Assembly (NCBI GenBank): GCA_949361645.1
Contig: OX442427.1
Coordinates: 8,474,239 to 8,538,238, forward strand
DNA length: 64,000 bases
Direction: 5' to 3'
DNA from: Spongilla lacustris
Taxonomy: Eukaryota > Porifera > Demospongiae > Spongillida > Spongillidae
The position numbers were made by a program, and so were the translations under genes. Under the pieces are notes generated by a model that saw only the letters and a program-made list of their open reading frames with translations, did not search any database and was not told the origin of the DNA. Shown piece after piece: positions 10,657-21,277 of the stretch. Position 1 is the first letter of the stretch; each line of letters starts with the position of its first letter.

Positions 10657-10904
10657 CTCCGCGTAATTAGGTCGCTTTTGAATGACACTTCTCCAGAGCG
10701 TAACATTTCTTGATGCCCAAACACACCTTGTTCAGTAGAGCACAGTTTCATCTTCAACAATACCTCGTCTAAAAGGTCACCACGTGTTCCATTCAGTAAC
10801 TGTGCAGCGAATTCCAACGGGTACAAATCATTACAACCGTTGCTAGGTGAAATAATTGCCATTTCAAAATTTCGGGGCGTAGGTTTGAATGTCCACCAAT
10901 TCAA
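10657..10904 (-). CDS. Candidate exon of unknown gene
   Basis: The minus strand is open for over 80 codons and ends at GCGGAG|GTAGGT, a plausible donor (GTAGGT at 10656-10651). The peptide has balanced composition, for example NGTRGDLLDEVLLKMKLCS. No ATG or convincing acceptor fixes the start, and no family was recognised. It may be a single exon of a host gene, a transposon remnant or chance. Confidence 0.25.
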
Positions 10905-13171
10905 TGGATTGAAACACCCGTGGCATATTTACAACCATCTTATACAGACTCAGTTTGACTGAAATAGAGAAAAAATATAGCACTTTGATCACATAATTGC
11001 ATTCAAACCCAGCTACCGACATAGGCCTAAATCGCTTGGCCTAACCACATACCTAGATGGGCGTGTCCTGACCTAAGTTAGCGTGGCCACGCTGAGGTCT
11101 GCCTACACATCGCACTTAAGAGTAGAACCACAGGTGAAGTTTACGCACCACCAGCCATACAGCCTCCATTTCACCATCGCGTACTAGTAACTAAGTAGGC
11201 CTATAATTGCGATCGCGGCAATAGGTCTATCGCTATCAGCTCAGAGAGATTGATGCAAGAAACCAGCTACTGTACTTCGAAATGCACTAAGCGAACTAAC
11301 TTTGATTTGTAGCTGGAGCTGTCCGTCGTCATGACTCGTGAAGAGGGAGACCTGTTATTGGCTAGTTCGAATTACCAAGGACACTTAGTTTTTACATGGA
11401 CTGGAAACCACAATAAATTCATGTCGCCATCCTCATGCTCATGAATTATTAATGAGTCAGTACATGTGATGTGACTGTTGTAGTGCATCAGAAGACTGGG
11501 ACTTGACTGGGGTGCCGTGACGTTCTTTTTTGTTATGTATAAACCATTCTTCGCTAATTTTGGCATCGCTAATTCAAAATGAGCAATGAACCAATAATTA
11601 ATAAACATCAGTTCAAAGTAATGTATAGAAATAAATACAGGTTCAGTCATCATGTAAATATAATCTCGAGTTAGAGAAACCATCCTGGTATACTGTGGAA
11701 CGCTAAATAAGGCCATAACTATTACCATATTTGCAGAAGCCTGACAAAGAGAACATGTGCATCGTTCGATTTAAATCGTTTGCCCTTTCTGTAAGAAACA
11801 TCCTTTCCAATACAAACTAACATACGAGTTGTATCATACCATTAAGCGTTGGAAACACCTTTCAAAACAAATATCTGCTCATCGGTGTGTTTGCCGTTAA
11901 ATTCTTCAGTTGCACACCGTCGTGTATATGTACGTACACCTGATTTCTCATAAAGGGGGGAAAAAAGTGGGGTTACTTAGTTCTGCCAGTGAATGTAGCT
12001 GTGCACAATACACCTAGTAGAGTGATTCTAACACACATTCCTCAACCTTATATCCAAGCCCAGATGCGCACACACACCAGCTGAAGACTCATTGTACAGA
12101 ACATGTGCTCCCATCACCTGATATCTACAGCTGCACATTCACATACACCCCTTACCATCTTTATCGATCTACATGCTTGCGCCTCCATATTCTGCTGGGA
12201 GCATATTTTCTGTCTAATTCGTTCCTCAAACGACAGAAAAATGTATTAGTGTAAGCGATAAACGCTTACGTCATGGTGGGTATAGGTACGAGACTATGTG
12301 GGATTATAATTTTATCTGTATAAAAATTTACACGCGGAACGGATGTCACGTGCATCAGGCGACCTTTCCAGAAACCTATAAATTTGAGGCTGCGATGAAT
12401 AAAATGCCACTGGTACAAGTGCGGGCCAATATAAATATCTCCGCCGAAACGCGTCTGTTGCAGTTTTGCTCGTTGTTGGGCGTCGCCGGGAGATACGCGG
12501 GACTGTCTATTGCAGTGAGTTGCGTGTTCGTGTTCTGTCGTCGGCTCCGTGCGTGTTTTGGGTGTTGCCTTCCCTGTACTTCCCCTCCCGTAGCTTCCCC
12601 TGCGTGCCGTTCTTCCTGTGTGCGTCCGTTGCAGCGGCTTGTTAAAATACGCAAACTTTATTTAATGCCCACCGTTATCTTTTGTGTTGATTAAAAAGCT
12701 TCCCCTCCTACGTAGTCTCCCATTGCAAGGCCGTAGTAACTAAGGGGGAGGGGGCTTAAGCACCCCCAAAATTTTGGGCCAGCATATTATTTATAAAAGG
12801 ATGCTATAATATATTACTCGGTAGCGGTACATAGTACATGTACCACAAACGGACATAAAAATAAGTAAAAAAGTTCCATACACGAATCGTGGTTGGATCA
12901 TCGCTAATGTCTACCTACGAACGGTAAGGAACCAGTTTTTGTGATACTTTGTTTGGGAGGTGTGTAGCTTGCACATATGAATTTTGTATAATTTTGCTTG
13001 CATGTATGTTCTGTTTGTATCCCTACCATGTTGTAACTTTTTTTAGAGCACATTTGTTGTTTCTAGCTCTTTTTGTTATGGCAATTTGATGCGGGCTTAT
13101 GGCATGGGGCATTGAGAAGGGTGTGGATGAAGAGACAAGGGCAGGTCAGGTGGGAAGAAAGTTATGTAGGA
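10905..13171. other. Long non-coding stretch
   Basis: No gene was recognised. A 132-codon open frame at 12296-12694 (plus) has a Cys-rich, low-complexity second half and no known motif, so it is not called. A small hairpin (GTAAGCG...CGCTTAC) lies near 12253-12271. Confidence 0.4.
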
Positions 13172-13800
13172 CAGGGTTCGTACGGGTCAGGTAAAGTCAT
13201 GGAAAACTGAAATATCAGGGAAAACTATTTGTCACTGGAAAGTCAGGGATAGTCAGGAAAAATCTATATAAGTCAGGAAAAATTGCACGAAAACGAGCTA
13301 GCATAAAACTGAATGGCACGCTAAGCGTGCCATTCAGTTTTATGCTAGCTGGCTAACTGCTCTGTACGAGTATACGCACACGTACGTGGCCAATAACGTG
13401 CGTATTAATTAGAGTCACGATTGTTTTACTGGTTTAATAATTCCATTACAAGCGCATACCAACACCTGAACTGTCAACGTGAGCGTTAGCAGTCGATAGC
13501 TATGCCAAAAACATCAAAGAAAACTTACTTTAATGAGTTATGGCTGAAAGAAGAAAAATTTGGACTGTGGTTACAACAGGTTCCGAACGACTGTACATGT
13601 TTTACGTACAAACTTTGCTCGAAGGTCTTGAAGCTGTCCAACATGGGCATTGAACCCATCAAGAGCCACGAATCAAATGCAAAGCATCGTGTTTTAGCGG
13701 TGGTTACGGTTGCCGCTAAGTTTCCTTCAGCCCTCGCATTGTCAGGTGAGCCACAATCACACACTTTAAGTTCCAGTACAGAGTTGTCAATTACTGCAAC
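13172..13800 (+). mobile_element. 5' end fragment of a hAT transposon
   Basis: CAGGGTTCGTACGGGTCAGG at 13172 matches the CAGGGTTCGTAC-type end common among animal hAT elements. It is followed by the usual subterminal GTCAGGGA/GTCATGGAAAA words to about 13285. The element's zinc-finger coding start follows at 13502. No matching right end (TACGAACCCTG) was found downstream, so only the 5' part remains, or it is interrupted by the repeats after 13800. The 8-bp target duplication cannot be checked. Confidence 0.6.
13296..13350. repeat. Perfect 27-bp palindrome inside the hAT leader
   Basis: AGCTAGCATAAAACTGAATG and onward to 13322 is repeated as exact reverse complement at 13324-13350 with a single-base spacer at 13323. 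Confidence 0.9.
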
Positions 13801-14080
13801 TCACACAGCACTCGATCCACGCACAACACTCTTCCCTCCTATGTGCGTACCTTGTTGGACACACAACACTCCCTCTGCACATAACACTCTTCCCTCCTAT
13901 GTGTTTACCTTATGTGTGCACATGTGCAACACTTCCTCTGCATTCAACACTCTTCCCTCCTATGTGTGTACCTTGTGTGTGCACACAACACTCCCTCCTC
14001 ACAACACTCTTCCCTCCCTTGTGTGTGCCTCCGCACACAACACTCTGTTGCTTTCTTGTGTTTCGCATAATACTTCCTAG
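13502..14080 (+). pseudogene. hAT transposase N-terminus (BED-like zinc finger), truncated
   Basis: The open frame starts MPKTSKKTYFNELWLKEEKF and contains LCSKVLKLSNMGIEPIKSH followed by KHR. This is the BED-like finger usual at the start of many animal hAT transposases (FNxxWL...WL...CxxC...LSNMG...SH...KH). The first cysteine of the CxxC pair is replaced, since FTYKLC appears where xCxxC is expected. After about residue 100 the frame runs into simple tandem repeats and ends at 14080. No dimerisation or catalytic domain follows, so this is a dead fragment. Confidence 0.6.
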
Positions 14081-14290
14081 CACATAACACTATGTCCCTC
14101 ACCTGTGTGTGCACACAATCAAATGTACTATCCACCCCTTTGTACATGTCCCCCTCCCCAGGCACACCCCTTCTGCACATCATAAGGAACACAGTGGTTA
14201 GGGGGAGGGGCAAGGGGCTATTGCTATGTGCCTATGTGCCTGTGTGCTATGTGCCTGTGTGCTATGTGCCTGTGTGCTATGTGCCTACAT
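13803..14290. repeat. Degenerate minisatellites
   Basis: Units of about 50-60 bp built on ACACAACACTCTTCCCTCC and TATGTGTGTACCTTGTGTG repeat from 13803 to about 14060. A second short array (GTGCTATGTGCCT, about 14 bp) has four to five units at about 14222-14286. From 14291 to 14690 nothing else is recognised. Confidence 0.6.
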
Positions 14291-14690
14291 TACCAGGCGT
14301 AGTACTTACTAATAAAAGTTGGATGTGCACACCTTCTCTTTATTTGTTCTCCATGTTTATAGCATCCATTTCTTCCCCGTAGTCACTGATGGCTGAAGTT
14401 GTGACTACCCTCGCACTATCTGAGTTATCTAAGCTGGGCTATTACCTCATCTTGGCTTAGATATTGTTTGTGTATATAGTCTATTCATGTTCGTGCCTAA
14501 TACATTCATGAGGTGACGCCCTTCAAACGGCAATACTTCTTATCTGAATAGAATCGGCCTCCTACATGTACTCAATCGCTAACATTTTACTGCTCTGGAC
14601 GTAGAATATCAGAAGGCACACTTCTATCAACACTGTACGAGTGCAAACGAAGCTTAGTTGTAGTTGCATCCGGTTTATAATGATTACGTA

Positions 14691-14841
14691 TGTAAGTGGC
14701 CAACAGGTACGATAGTGACAGCAGTTAATAGCACTTGCAATCACGCGTAACAACTGAACTAAATACAAAAATAGGTACTTATGTATTAGATGTCACACGA
14801 CACTGAAGGTCTTTCTGCGCAAACGCATGCAGCTCGTTACA
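14691..14841 (-). repeat. 3' LTR of the gypsy element
   Basis: 151 bp, TG...CA ends. It differs from the 5' LTR at only two positions by eye (GAAGGTC versus GAAAGTC, and GCAAACG versus GCAAGCG). Confidence 0.9.
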
Positions 14842-14854
14842 CTGCTCCCCCTTG
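14842..14854 (-). other. Polypurine tract
   Basis: On the minus strand AACAAGGGGGAGCAG directly precedes the 3' LTR, the usual site for priming plus-strand DNA synthesis. Confidence 0.6.
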
Positions 14855-15910
14855 TTCGAGGTACGGTCCATAATGGTCTGGGTGTCGGCGTTGCCTTGCT
14901 GGGTAGCGTCGCTCGTCCACTGTTAACTCTGCTGGGACAGTGGTTTGTGGTCTAGGCACTTGTATCTCGATCCTCTTGATTTTCATCCATATCTGGCAGT
15001 TCATTATCTTCATCATCCGTAAGGAGGGTGTCGTCTGCACGTTGGTACGTGTATGCTGATTGATCTGAATGACTTGCAGGTGGGACGTCTGGCAACGAGT
15101 TCCCTGCCGTCAACTTCCTTCTGTTTGATGTAGGCGGTGGTAGCTCCGCCTCCAGAGTGTTGGGTGCACAGGGTTTCAACCTGTCGAAATGTACATTTTG
15201 ACATTTCCCGCTATTCCTGCTTGGCTTGATCTTGTATGTGGTGATCCCGATCTTATCGACCACTACAAATGGTCCTTTCCAAGGGTGGTGGTGTTTCCTG
15301 CTGTGTCCACGGGGAACTGCAGGAGAGAACAACCAAACCAGATCACCTTTTTCATAAGGTCTGCCATGAGCCTTCTTGTCATATATAGCTTTCTGCCTCT
15401 GGTGCTCCATCTCACATTGTTCTCTCACAAGGGCGTAGGCGCTCTGAAGTCCCACCCATGGCTGATGCACATATGCAGGGACTTCCTTTTCCTGCCCTTT
15501 TTTTACGGGAAACATAAGGTCAATAGGGATGGTCACCTGACGGCCCATCATTAAAAAGAAAGGACTATAACCTGTAGATGAGTGAATACTCGTATTGTAC
15601 GCAAAGCACAACTTACGTATATACACTTTCCAGTCAGCTGGGTGATCGTTAACTGTAGTGGTCAACATGTCGAGGAGTGTACGGTTGAAACGCTCAACCA
15701 TGCCGTTTCCTTGGGGTCTGTACGGAGTGGTGTGTGTTTTCTTGATGTGTAGTAGACTGCAGATCTCTTTAAGGAGCTTTGATTCAAGTTGTCGACCTTG
15801 GTCCGAGTGAACCTGCTCATGAGGGGAAAAACGACAAAACATCTCATCCACTAATTTTACTGCCACAGTTCCCGCCTCTTGGTTTGGAATTCCATAGGCC
15901 TCGACCCACT
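14845..15910 (-). pseudogene. Integrase core (second D and E) and C-terminal part
   Basis: This segment continues the integrase after the nested insertion. It has VHSDQGRQ (second catalytic D), GMVERFNR (catalytic E) and a chromodomain-free GPF/Y-type module (WKGPFVVVDKIG...RLKP). The frame closes at 14952 after an acidic tail. The usual Ty3 tail RRYPARQRRHPDHYGPY is in another frame ending at about 14846, so one frameshift lies near 14970. The protein would insert the cDNA into chromosomes, but here the core is split by 643 bp of foreign DNA between the first D and the second D. Confidence 0.85.
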
Positions 15911-15913
15911 AAT

Positions 15914-16556
15914 ACCCCGTTTACACGACACAATTTTTCCGTGCCAGCACGATACGGTACGGATCGGCATGGTACGGTTCGGTTAAAATTTGACGTGTAA
16001 ACCCTGTCAAAACTGTGCCGTACCGTGCAGAGCCAGCACGGTTGCAATAACCGGGCTACCCGGCACAGCACGGCTCAATTGTGGTAGATCGGGATATGAT
16101 AGCAATTGAGCATGCGTAGAACTGGTTTCCATAGTATTAAAATGGCGGATTGGACGAAACAAATGGCTGATAAAGATTTGGGGAGAGGAATCGATACAAG
16201 TGCAACTGGAAAGTTGTAACAAAAATCAACTGGTGTACAACAAGATCGGTACTGAGGCCATTTGAGGTGTATTTGATGGCGATTGCCATAATATTGTGTA
16301 TGTTATGAGAAAAACGAGAAAATATAATCGCTCTCCTTTTGTGCCTCTGATGCCTCCATTTCTCGATTGCACGGAACGTTGTAAACAAGTCATCCATTTT
16401 GATTTCTGGCAATGATTGTAGTTAATTACGGAATTGCTTTTAAAAAACCATTCTATACCACATAGCCACAAACTCGTGTAAACATTACTCGATAACAGTG
16501 CCGTACCGTGCCATGCTGAGCCGTTCCGTACCGCGCCATCGTCGTGTAAACGCGGT
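15914..16556. mobile_element. Nested 643-bp DNA transposon in the integrase gene
   Basis: The left end reads ACCCCGTTTACACGAC and the right end, on the other strand, ACCGCGTTTACACGAC. AAT (or TAAT/AATA) flanks both sides at 15911-15913 and 16557-16559. Just inside both ends are many CGGTACGG/CCGTACCG words. The flanking gypsy integrase sequence resumes on each side (VLVAADCFT before, WVEAYGIP after). It has no intact transposase, though an open frame near 16137-16412 (minus) starts MPEIKMDDLFTTFRAIEKW and may be a remnant. Superfamily not assigned. Confidence 0.75.
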
Positions 16557-17600
16557 AATAGTGAAGCAATCTGCAGCCACTAGAACGTATTTACTCCCTT
16601 TCTCAGTAATTGGCAGTGGGCCCATTATGTCTACACAGACAATCTGCATTGGGTAGCCAGTTCGCAAGGACTGCAATTTTGCCCTATTTTTAGGGGCGGG
16701 TGACTTCCGCATTGCACATCTAGCACATGCCCTACACCACTCTCTCACTCTTTCACTACAGCCTGGCCAGTAAAAACGCTCCTTCAGTCGTCCTAACATC
16801 TTCCCTTCCTCCAAATGGCCCCCTGCAGCCCCTTCGTGGATAACTTTCAACACAGTTTGATGAAGACTATATGGTACAATTAACTGGAGCACATCTCTAC
16901 CTTCCAACTGTTTTCTCCACAACATGTCGTCTTTTATGAGCAAACATTCCCATTGTTGCAAAAGCAATTTACTTTCCCTTCCCAAAATACTTAGCTCATC
17001 GTGGGATGTTTTTTTACTGCTTCGTACACAGGCCCGACAATAGGGTCCTCCATCTGCAAACAAGTCACCTCCTCTGGGGTATGGGTTTGAAACGACAACA
17101 CCGATACAGCTTCGGCGGTGATGGGTCCGGCTTCAGCTGCCACCTCTTCCTGTGTTTCATCACTGCGACCGCATTGCCTGCAGGGAAGTCGCGACAGGGC
17201 GTCAGCATTGCTATGTTGAGAGCCCCGTCTATGCACCACAGCAAAGTCGTACTCAGCCAGTTTCTCCAACCAGCGGGCGACCTGTCCTTCCGGCTCCTTA
17301 AAGTTTCTTATCCAGACGAGAGATCCATGGTCTGTTCTCAGGGTGAACTGTCGACCGAGGAGATACTGGCGAAAGTGCTGGACAAACTCAACGATTGCCA
17401 GCAGTTCTCTACGGGTCACACAGTACCGCCGCTCCTGTCTGCTAAGAGAATGACTTGCATAGGCAATCACACATTCTGACTGATCATCATTAACTTGTGA
17501 TAATACTGCTCAGATTCCGCAATCGCTAGCATCTGTGTCCAATACGAACTGCTTCGAGTAGTCAGGGTATGCCAGCACAGTGGAGGACATTAACGGTTTA
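16557..17600 (-). pseudogene. RNase H and integrase N-terminal part
   Basis: RNase H: VLAYPDYSKQFVLDTDASDCG, then the in-frame stop at 17512-17510, then CVIAYASHSLSRQERRY, TRRELLAIV and HGSLVWIRNF, with the NADALSRLP end. Integrase N-terminus: an HHCC zinc finger (VIHEGAAGGHLEEGKML...CRACARC) and the first catalytic D in CVDIMGPLP. The RNase H and integrase frames are offset by one base at a T7 run (17009-17015), a likely slippage mutation. The left end is interrupted by the 643-bp insertion and the right end by the TTAA element. Confidence 0.85.
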
Positions 17601-18439
17601 CCAGCTAATTTAATTATCAATTATAGCTACGTAACCGCGGAATTTAATTATTGATATTTGCTATTTTTAGATAGTGTCATTAGCACCAAATATCTTTTGA
17701 ACCGAACGAGTCTTCTTAGTGCAACTTTTGAAATTCAGTTTGAGAAGTGATTTCTCTACACGCTGGTATGAACTGATTGTTTGTAGCACACTGGTAAGGT
17801 ATCCGTAACCTACCGTGAGCAAATGAGTCGGTTACCTACAGAGACGCTGCCGTTGCCATAGACGCTATGAACTTGAAATCTAACTACTATCGTCGCTGGA
17901 CTGTTAGGCAAGTGTTTAAGGATGAAGGCATGTATTTTATATACGATTTGTGCGTGAAAACGAGCAGAACAGTGCTAGCGTACGTACGAGCGCCGTACAT
18001 TGAATTGTCCCAACATTATTTATGATGGAGCGTACTTTGAACTCCTGCCGTTTTCTTTCTTTAGTAAAGCTGAACACTACTAACTCAGAACATGTTTTCT
18101 TGACCCTGAGTCATCTTTATAACGTTTCAAGACACCAATATACCATTCCATACGACCGTACCAGCTGTCCTCACATGATGCTCGGACACACCCAAATATT
18201 CTACCGTATGGGCGTTATAGAAATGTATATTTGTGAACGTAACGTTGCTCAAACTATGTTGATTCTTGTTCGCATGCCTGTCTACTAGCTATGTATAAGG
18301 TTTGGTCTTTATGTGTACGATGGGCAAAAAGTTACACTTGTGTAACTATCAACATGTTATTTTGTCGCTTATAAGCGACGTCCGCGGTTACCGTACGTAA
18401 TAATTGTGTCGCTTATAAGCGACGTTCGCGGGGAAACCG
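17594..18439. mobile_element. Nested 846-bp piggyBac-like MITE with TTAA duplication
   Basis: TTAA flanks the element at 17590-17593 and 18440-18443. The ends are CGGTTTACCAGC and, inverted, CGGTTTCCCCGCG. Further in, TACGTAACCGCGG on the left pairs with an inverted copy near 18384-18400. Near the right end a perfect 16-bp palindrome, GTCGCTTATAAGCGAC, occurs twice (18364-18379 and 18408-18423). Reading across with one TTAA restores the gypsy frame exactly between reverse transcriptase and RNase H, proving insertion. A TTAA target fits piggyBac or Kolobok; no transposase is encoded. Confidence 0.8.
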
Positions 18440-18443
18440 TTAA

Positions 18444-19439
18444 ACACTTACGCAGTTTGTCAAAGGTTAGCTGGCAGGTCTCAGTCCATTCAAAAGTGGC
18501 GTTTTCCGTTAATCTGTGCAGTGGCTTTGCAATATCGGCATAATGTTTAATAAATCTTCTATAGTAGTTTGCCAATCCGAGGAATTGCTGAATCTCACGC
18601 TTTGACTGCGGAGTAGGCCACTTCGAGATCACCTCTGTCTTGCTTGGATCAGTAGAAATTCCCCTGCTGGACACTACATGCCCCAAGAATGACACCTGCT
18701 GTTGGCAGAAATTACATTTGGCTGGCTTGAGCTTCAGCCCCGCCCCCCTAAGCCGCATCAACACACTGCTAATGTTGCGTAAATGGTTGTCAAATGTACT
18801 TCCTACAATAATAATATCATCAAAGTACACCAAACAGCTGGACCATTTAAGGCCACCCAGTACACGATCCATCAAACGCTGATAGGTGGCAGGGGCATTA
18901 CAGAGGCCAAAGGGCATTATCTTGAACTGATAGAGCCCATCAAAGGTCGTAAATGCCGTCTTTGCTTTGTCTTCAGGGGCCACTTCCACCTGCCAATATC
19001 CGCTCGCCAGATCCAGGGTACTAAAAAACTTTGATCCACCCAACATATCCAGTGTGTCGTCAACACGAGGAAGAGGGTACGCGTCTTTCCTGGTGATCGC
19101 GTTCACTTTTCTATAGTCCACACAAAATCGTAGGGACCCATCTTTCTTCTTCGCTAGGATGATTGGAGAAGACCAAGGTCCTTCTGAGGGTTCAACAACC
19201 CCGCTATGAAGCATTTCCTGTAAGAGACGACGCATTTCCTCTCTACGCGCTTGGGGAACTCGTCGGGGAGGAAGGTGAACTGGAGCTGCATTGCCTGTAT
19301 CGATGCGATGTTGCAATACAGACGTACGACCTAGATCACTGCTTGCGAAAGAAAAAACATCAGCATATTCCTGTAACAATGCAAACATTCGCTCCTTGTC
19401 GACTGCACTGACATGTTCCCCCACCTTGGACACCAATGA
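18444..19439 (-). pseudogene. Gypsy reverse transcriptase domain
   Basis: The frame is open over the whole domain: HLPPRRVPQARREEM, WSSPIILAKKKDGSLRFCVDYRKVN, the SKFFSTLDLASGYWQVEV motif with the first catalytic Asp, FGLCNAPATYQRLMD, YFDDIII (the YxDD box) and FLGHVVSSRGISTDP, then the QFLGLANYYRRFI connection. A stop at 19439-19437 cuts it from the protease side, and the TTAA element cuts it from RNase H. In the family this enzyme copies the element RNA into DNA. All catalytic motifs are still present. Confidence 0.92.
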
Positions 19440-20340
19440 CTAGAGGACTTCCTGGTCTGCTGGTGATACCTCTCCCGACATGTTCACTGTTGAGACATTT
19501 GATATCGAGTCACACTCAACACGCTCCATCATGGCTAGCTCCGCCCCTTTCTTCAAAAGAATGCTACAATCTCGAGGATTAAGGATGCGAACAGGAATTA
19601 GCCCATTGTTGGGACATACAATAGCTCTGGCGACTATGACACCATGTGGCATTTTTGGATTGTTTTCCACCATCTATACACCTGCGATTGAATCTTTACT
19701 ATCAGTAGGCTTCAGCATGATCTCCAACTCGCTTTCCGGTGAAACAATTACTTTCTGGGTTGTAACGAGGCGCGCAGTCCCTGATTGCTGGCTCTCTACT
19801 GCATTGCCATCGTTCTGCATACCTACAGAAAGGTTTATGCGTGGGAATTTGAGCACTTTGTTTTCGCAATCAATCACACAATGATGACGTTCGATGAAAT
19901 CAAGACCCAAAATAGCATCAACCAATAGGTCACCTGATACAATGAAGGTCCCCTTAAACGGAATACTCCCGATAGACACATGAGCATGTACACATCCCTT
20001 AACACACAATGGGGCGCCATTAACACCAACAAGCTTTTTTCCCGTCCATTGTTGAAGCACAATAGGCGAGCCCGTAGTGTTTATCCTCCTCCAGACGTCC
20101 GTACTCAGTAGGGATATAGCAGCCCCAGTGTCTACCAGGAGTTGCAGGGGTATAGAGCCAATTAATCCGTGCACGCAATAGCTGGCACCGCTAGAGACAG
20201 ATAGAGTAGGCACAGTTAACACACTTATATGTTTCTGGGTCTGGGCCGCCTGAGTCATATGTCCTCCCTCGCACGGCTGGCCCACGCCGACGAGGGGTTG
20301 AAGTTTCCCTGATGCTTTTCATTGGGATTCTGACGACCCC
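19437..20340 (-). pseudogene. Gypsy aspartic protease region
   Basis: The frame contains LVDTGAAISLLS (the D-T-G active site of retropepsins) and AILGLDFIERH (the flap/ILG motif). It would cut the Gag-Pol polyprotein. The open stretch 20285-19674 ends in TAG, and the same frame continues to the next TAG at 19439, so two stops separate protease from reverse transcriptase. The frame differs from that of gag, as is usual for Gag-Pol by frameshifting, but the damaged knuckle upstream prevents deciding whether a programmed site existed. Confidence 0.85.
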
Positions 20341-21105
20341 AACATCTCCTAGCTATATGCCCTCCTTCCCGCAGTTCCAACAGGTCAGTGCCGCAGTAGC
20401 CTTCCGTCCATGAACTTCGTCAGCCTGTGGTTTATGTGTGCGCGAGTCAGAGTGAGCACTTACCATTTGCACTTCGAGCCTTTCTAGCCTCTCGTTCAAC
20501 TGTTTGAGAGCTGCTGACAACGGTTCATTTTCCGCAACTGATGAAACCACAGAGATGGTGGGCGTAGGGTCAGTTCGTGTAGAACTGGCAGTGCTACTCC
20601 CGAGGTAGGACTCTAATTCAATAGTAGCAACCACCGCAGCTTGCACCGTTTCTGGACGTTTCTGTCTTACTCCGAGAGCAACCTGCGGATTATCTATGTG
20701 AGAAAGATATTGGGTTAGTGCCAGTTGTTCTCGCGCTTTTTCTTCCAGGTCTCCGTAAGCTTTGTCCTCCAGCGTCCTTAGGGTGTCCCCGTAGGAGGCC
20801 CAATCGTCACCTTTATGTTTCGCTCGGGTGTGGAGTTCAGCGACGTACAATTCTTTTTTGCTATCGGGTTCGAAACGCTGTTTTAAAGCTTTGATACACT
20901 CACCATAGTTATCCCGCACACTTCCCGGCAGTTTGCGGACTGCCGTCTGCGCCTTGGCGGTGAGCCGGACTCTGAGCCACTTCAGCTTCTCGGAGTTGCT
21001 CTCTCACTTGTTTACGGCTGCCACACTCTCGAAATGCTCCAGCCATTCTGTCCAGTTATGAGACTCACCGGCAAACAATTCGAGGAGTAGTGGCTTCCTG
21101 GACAT
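20340..21105 (-). pseudogene. Gypsy gag with CCHC knuckle remnant
   Basis: The ATG at 21105 opens a frame starting MSRKPLLLELFAGESHNWTE. A TGA replaces codon 34 (21006-21004). The frame then runs through a retrotransposon-Gag-like helical region (LPGSVRDNYGECIKALKQRF) to CWNCGKEG. There one missing base turns the expected H of the CCHC knuckle into a stop; in the next frame HIARRC completes it. Gag would form the particle and bind element RNA. Confidence 0.8.
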
Positions 21106-21122
21106 GATGCCGACTACGCCAG
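21106..21122 (-). other. Primer-binding site candidate
   Basis: Two bases after the 5' LTR the minus strand reads TGGCGTAGTCGGCATC, whose complement ends in CCA as a tRNA 3' end would. The tRNA was not identified. Confidence 0.45.
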
Positions 21123-21273
21123 TGTAAGTGGCCAACAGGTACGATAGTGACAGCAGTTAATAGCACTTGCAATCACGCGTAACAACTGAACTAAATACAA
21201 AAATAGGTACTTATGTATTAGATGTCACACGACACTGAAAGTCTTTCTGCGCAAGCGCATGCAGCTCGTTACA
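21123..21273 (-). repeat. 5' LTR of the gypsy element
   Basis: 151 bp, TG...CA ends, near-identical to the LTR at 14691-14841. Confidence 0.9.
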
Positions 21274-21277
21274 CGTA

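Larger units (their letters stand above)
14691..21273 (-). mobile_element. Ty3/gypsy LTR retrotransposon, full length but defective, with two nested insertions
   Basis: Two 151-bp LTRs (14691-14841 and 21123-21273) bound the element, and CGTA flanks it at 14687-14690 and 21274-21277. Coding order on the minus strand is gag, protease, reverse transcriptase, RNase H, integrase, which is the Ty3/gypsy order. Lesions seen: a stop in gag (21006-21004), a one-base loss in the gag zinc knuckle (about 20358), stops at about 19674 and 19437, a stop in RNase H (17512-17510), a frameshift in a T7 run (17009-17015), a frameshift near 14970, and DNA transposons at 17594-18439 and 15914-16556. It cannot encode working proteins. 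Without the insertions it would be about 5.1 kb. Confidence 0.92.

Noticed and set aside
12296..12694. 132-codon open frame
   Set aside because: The Cys/Arg-rich second half is low complexity, no motif is recognisable, and the opposite strand is also open.
14952..17470. Plus-strand open frames opposite the gypsy pol region
   Set aside because: They are antisense shadows of RNase H and integrase sequence on the minus strand.
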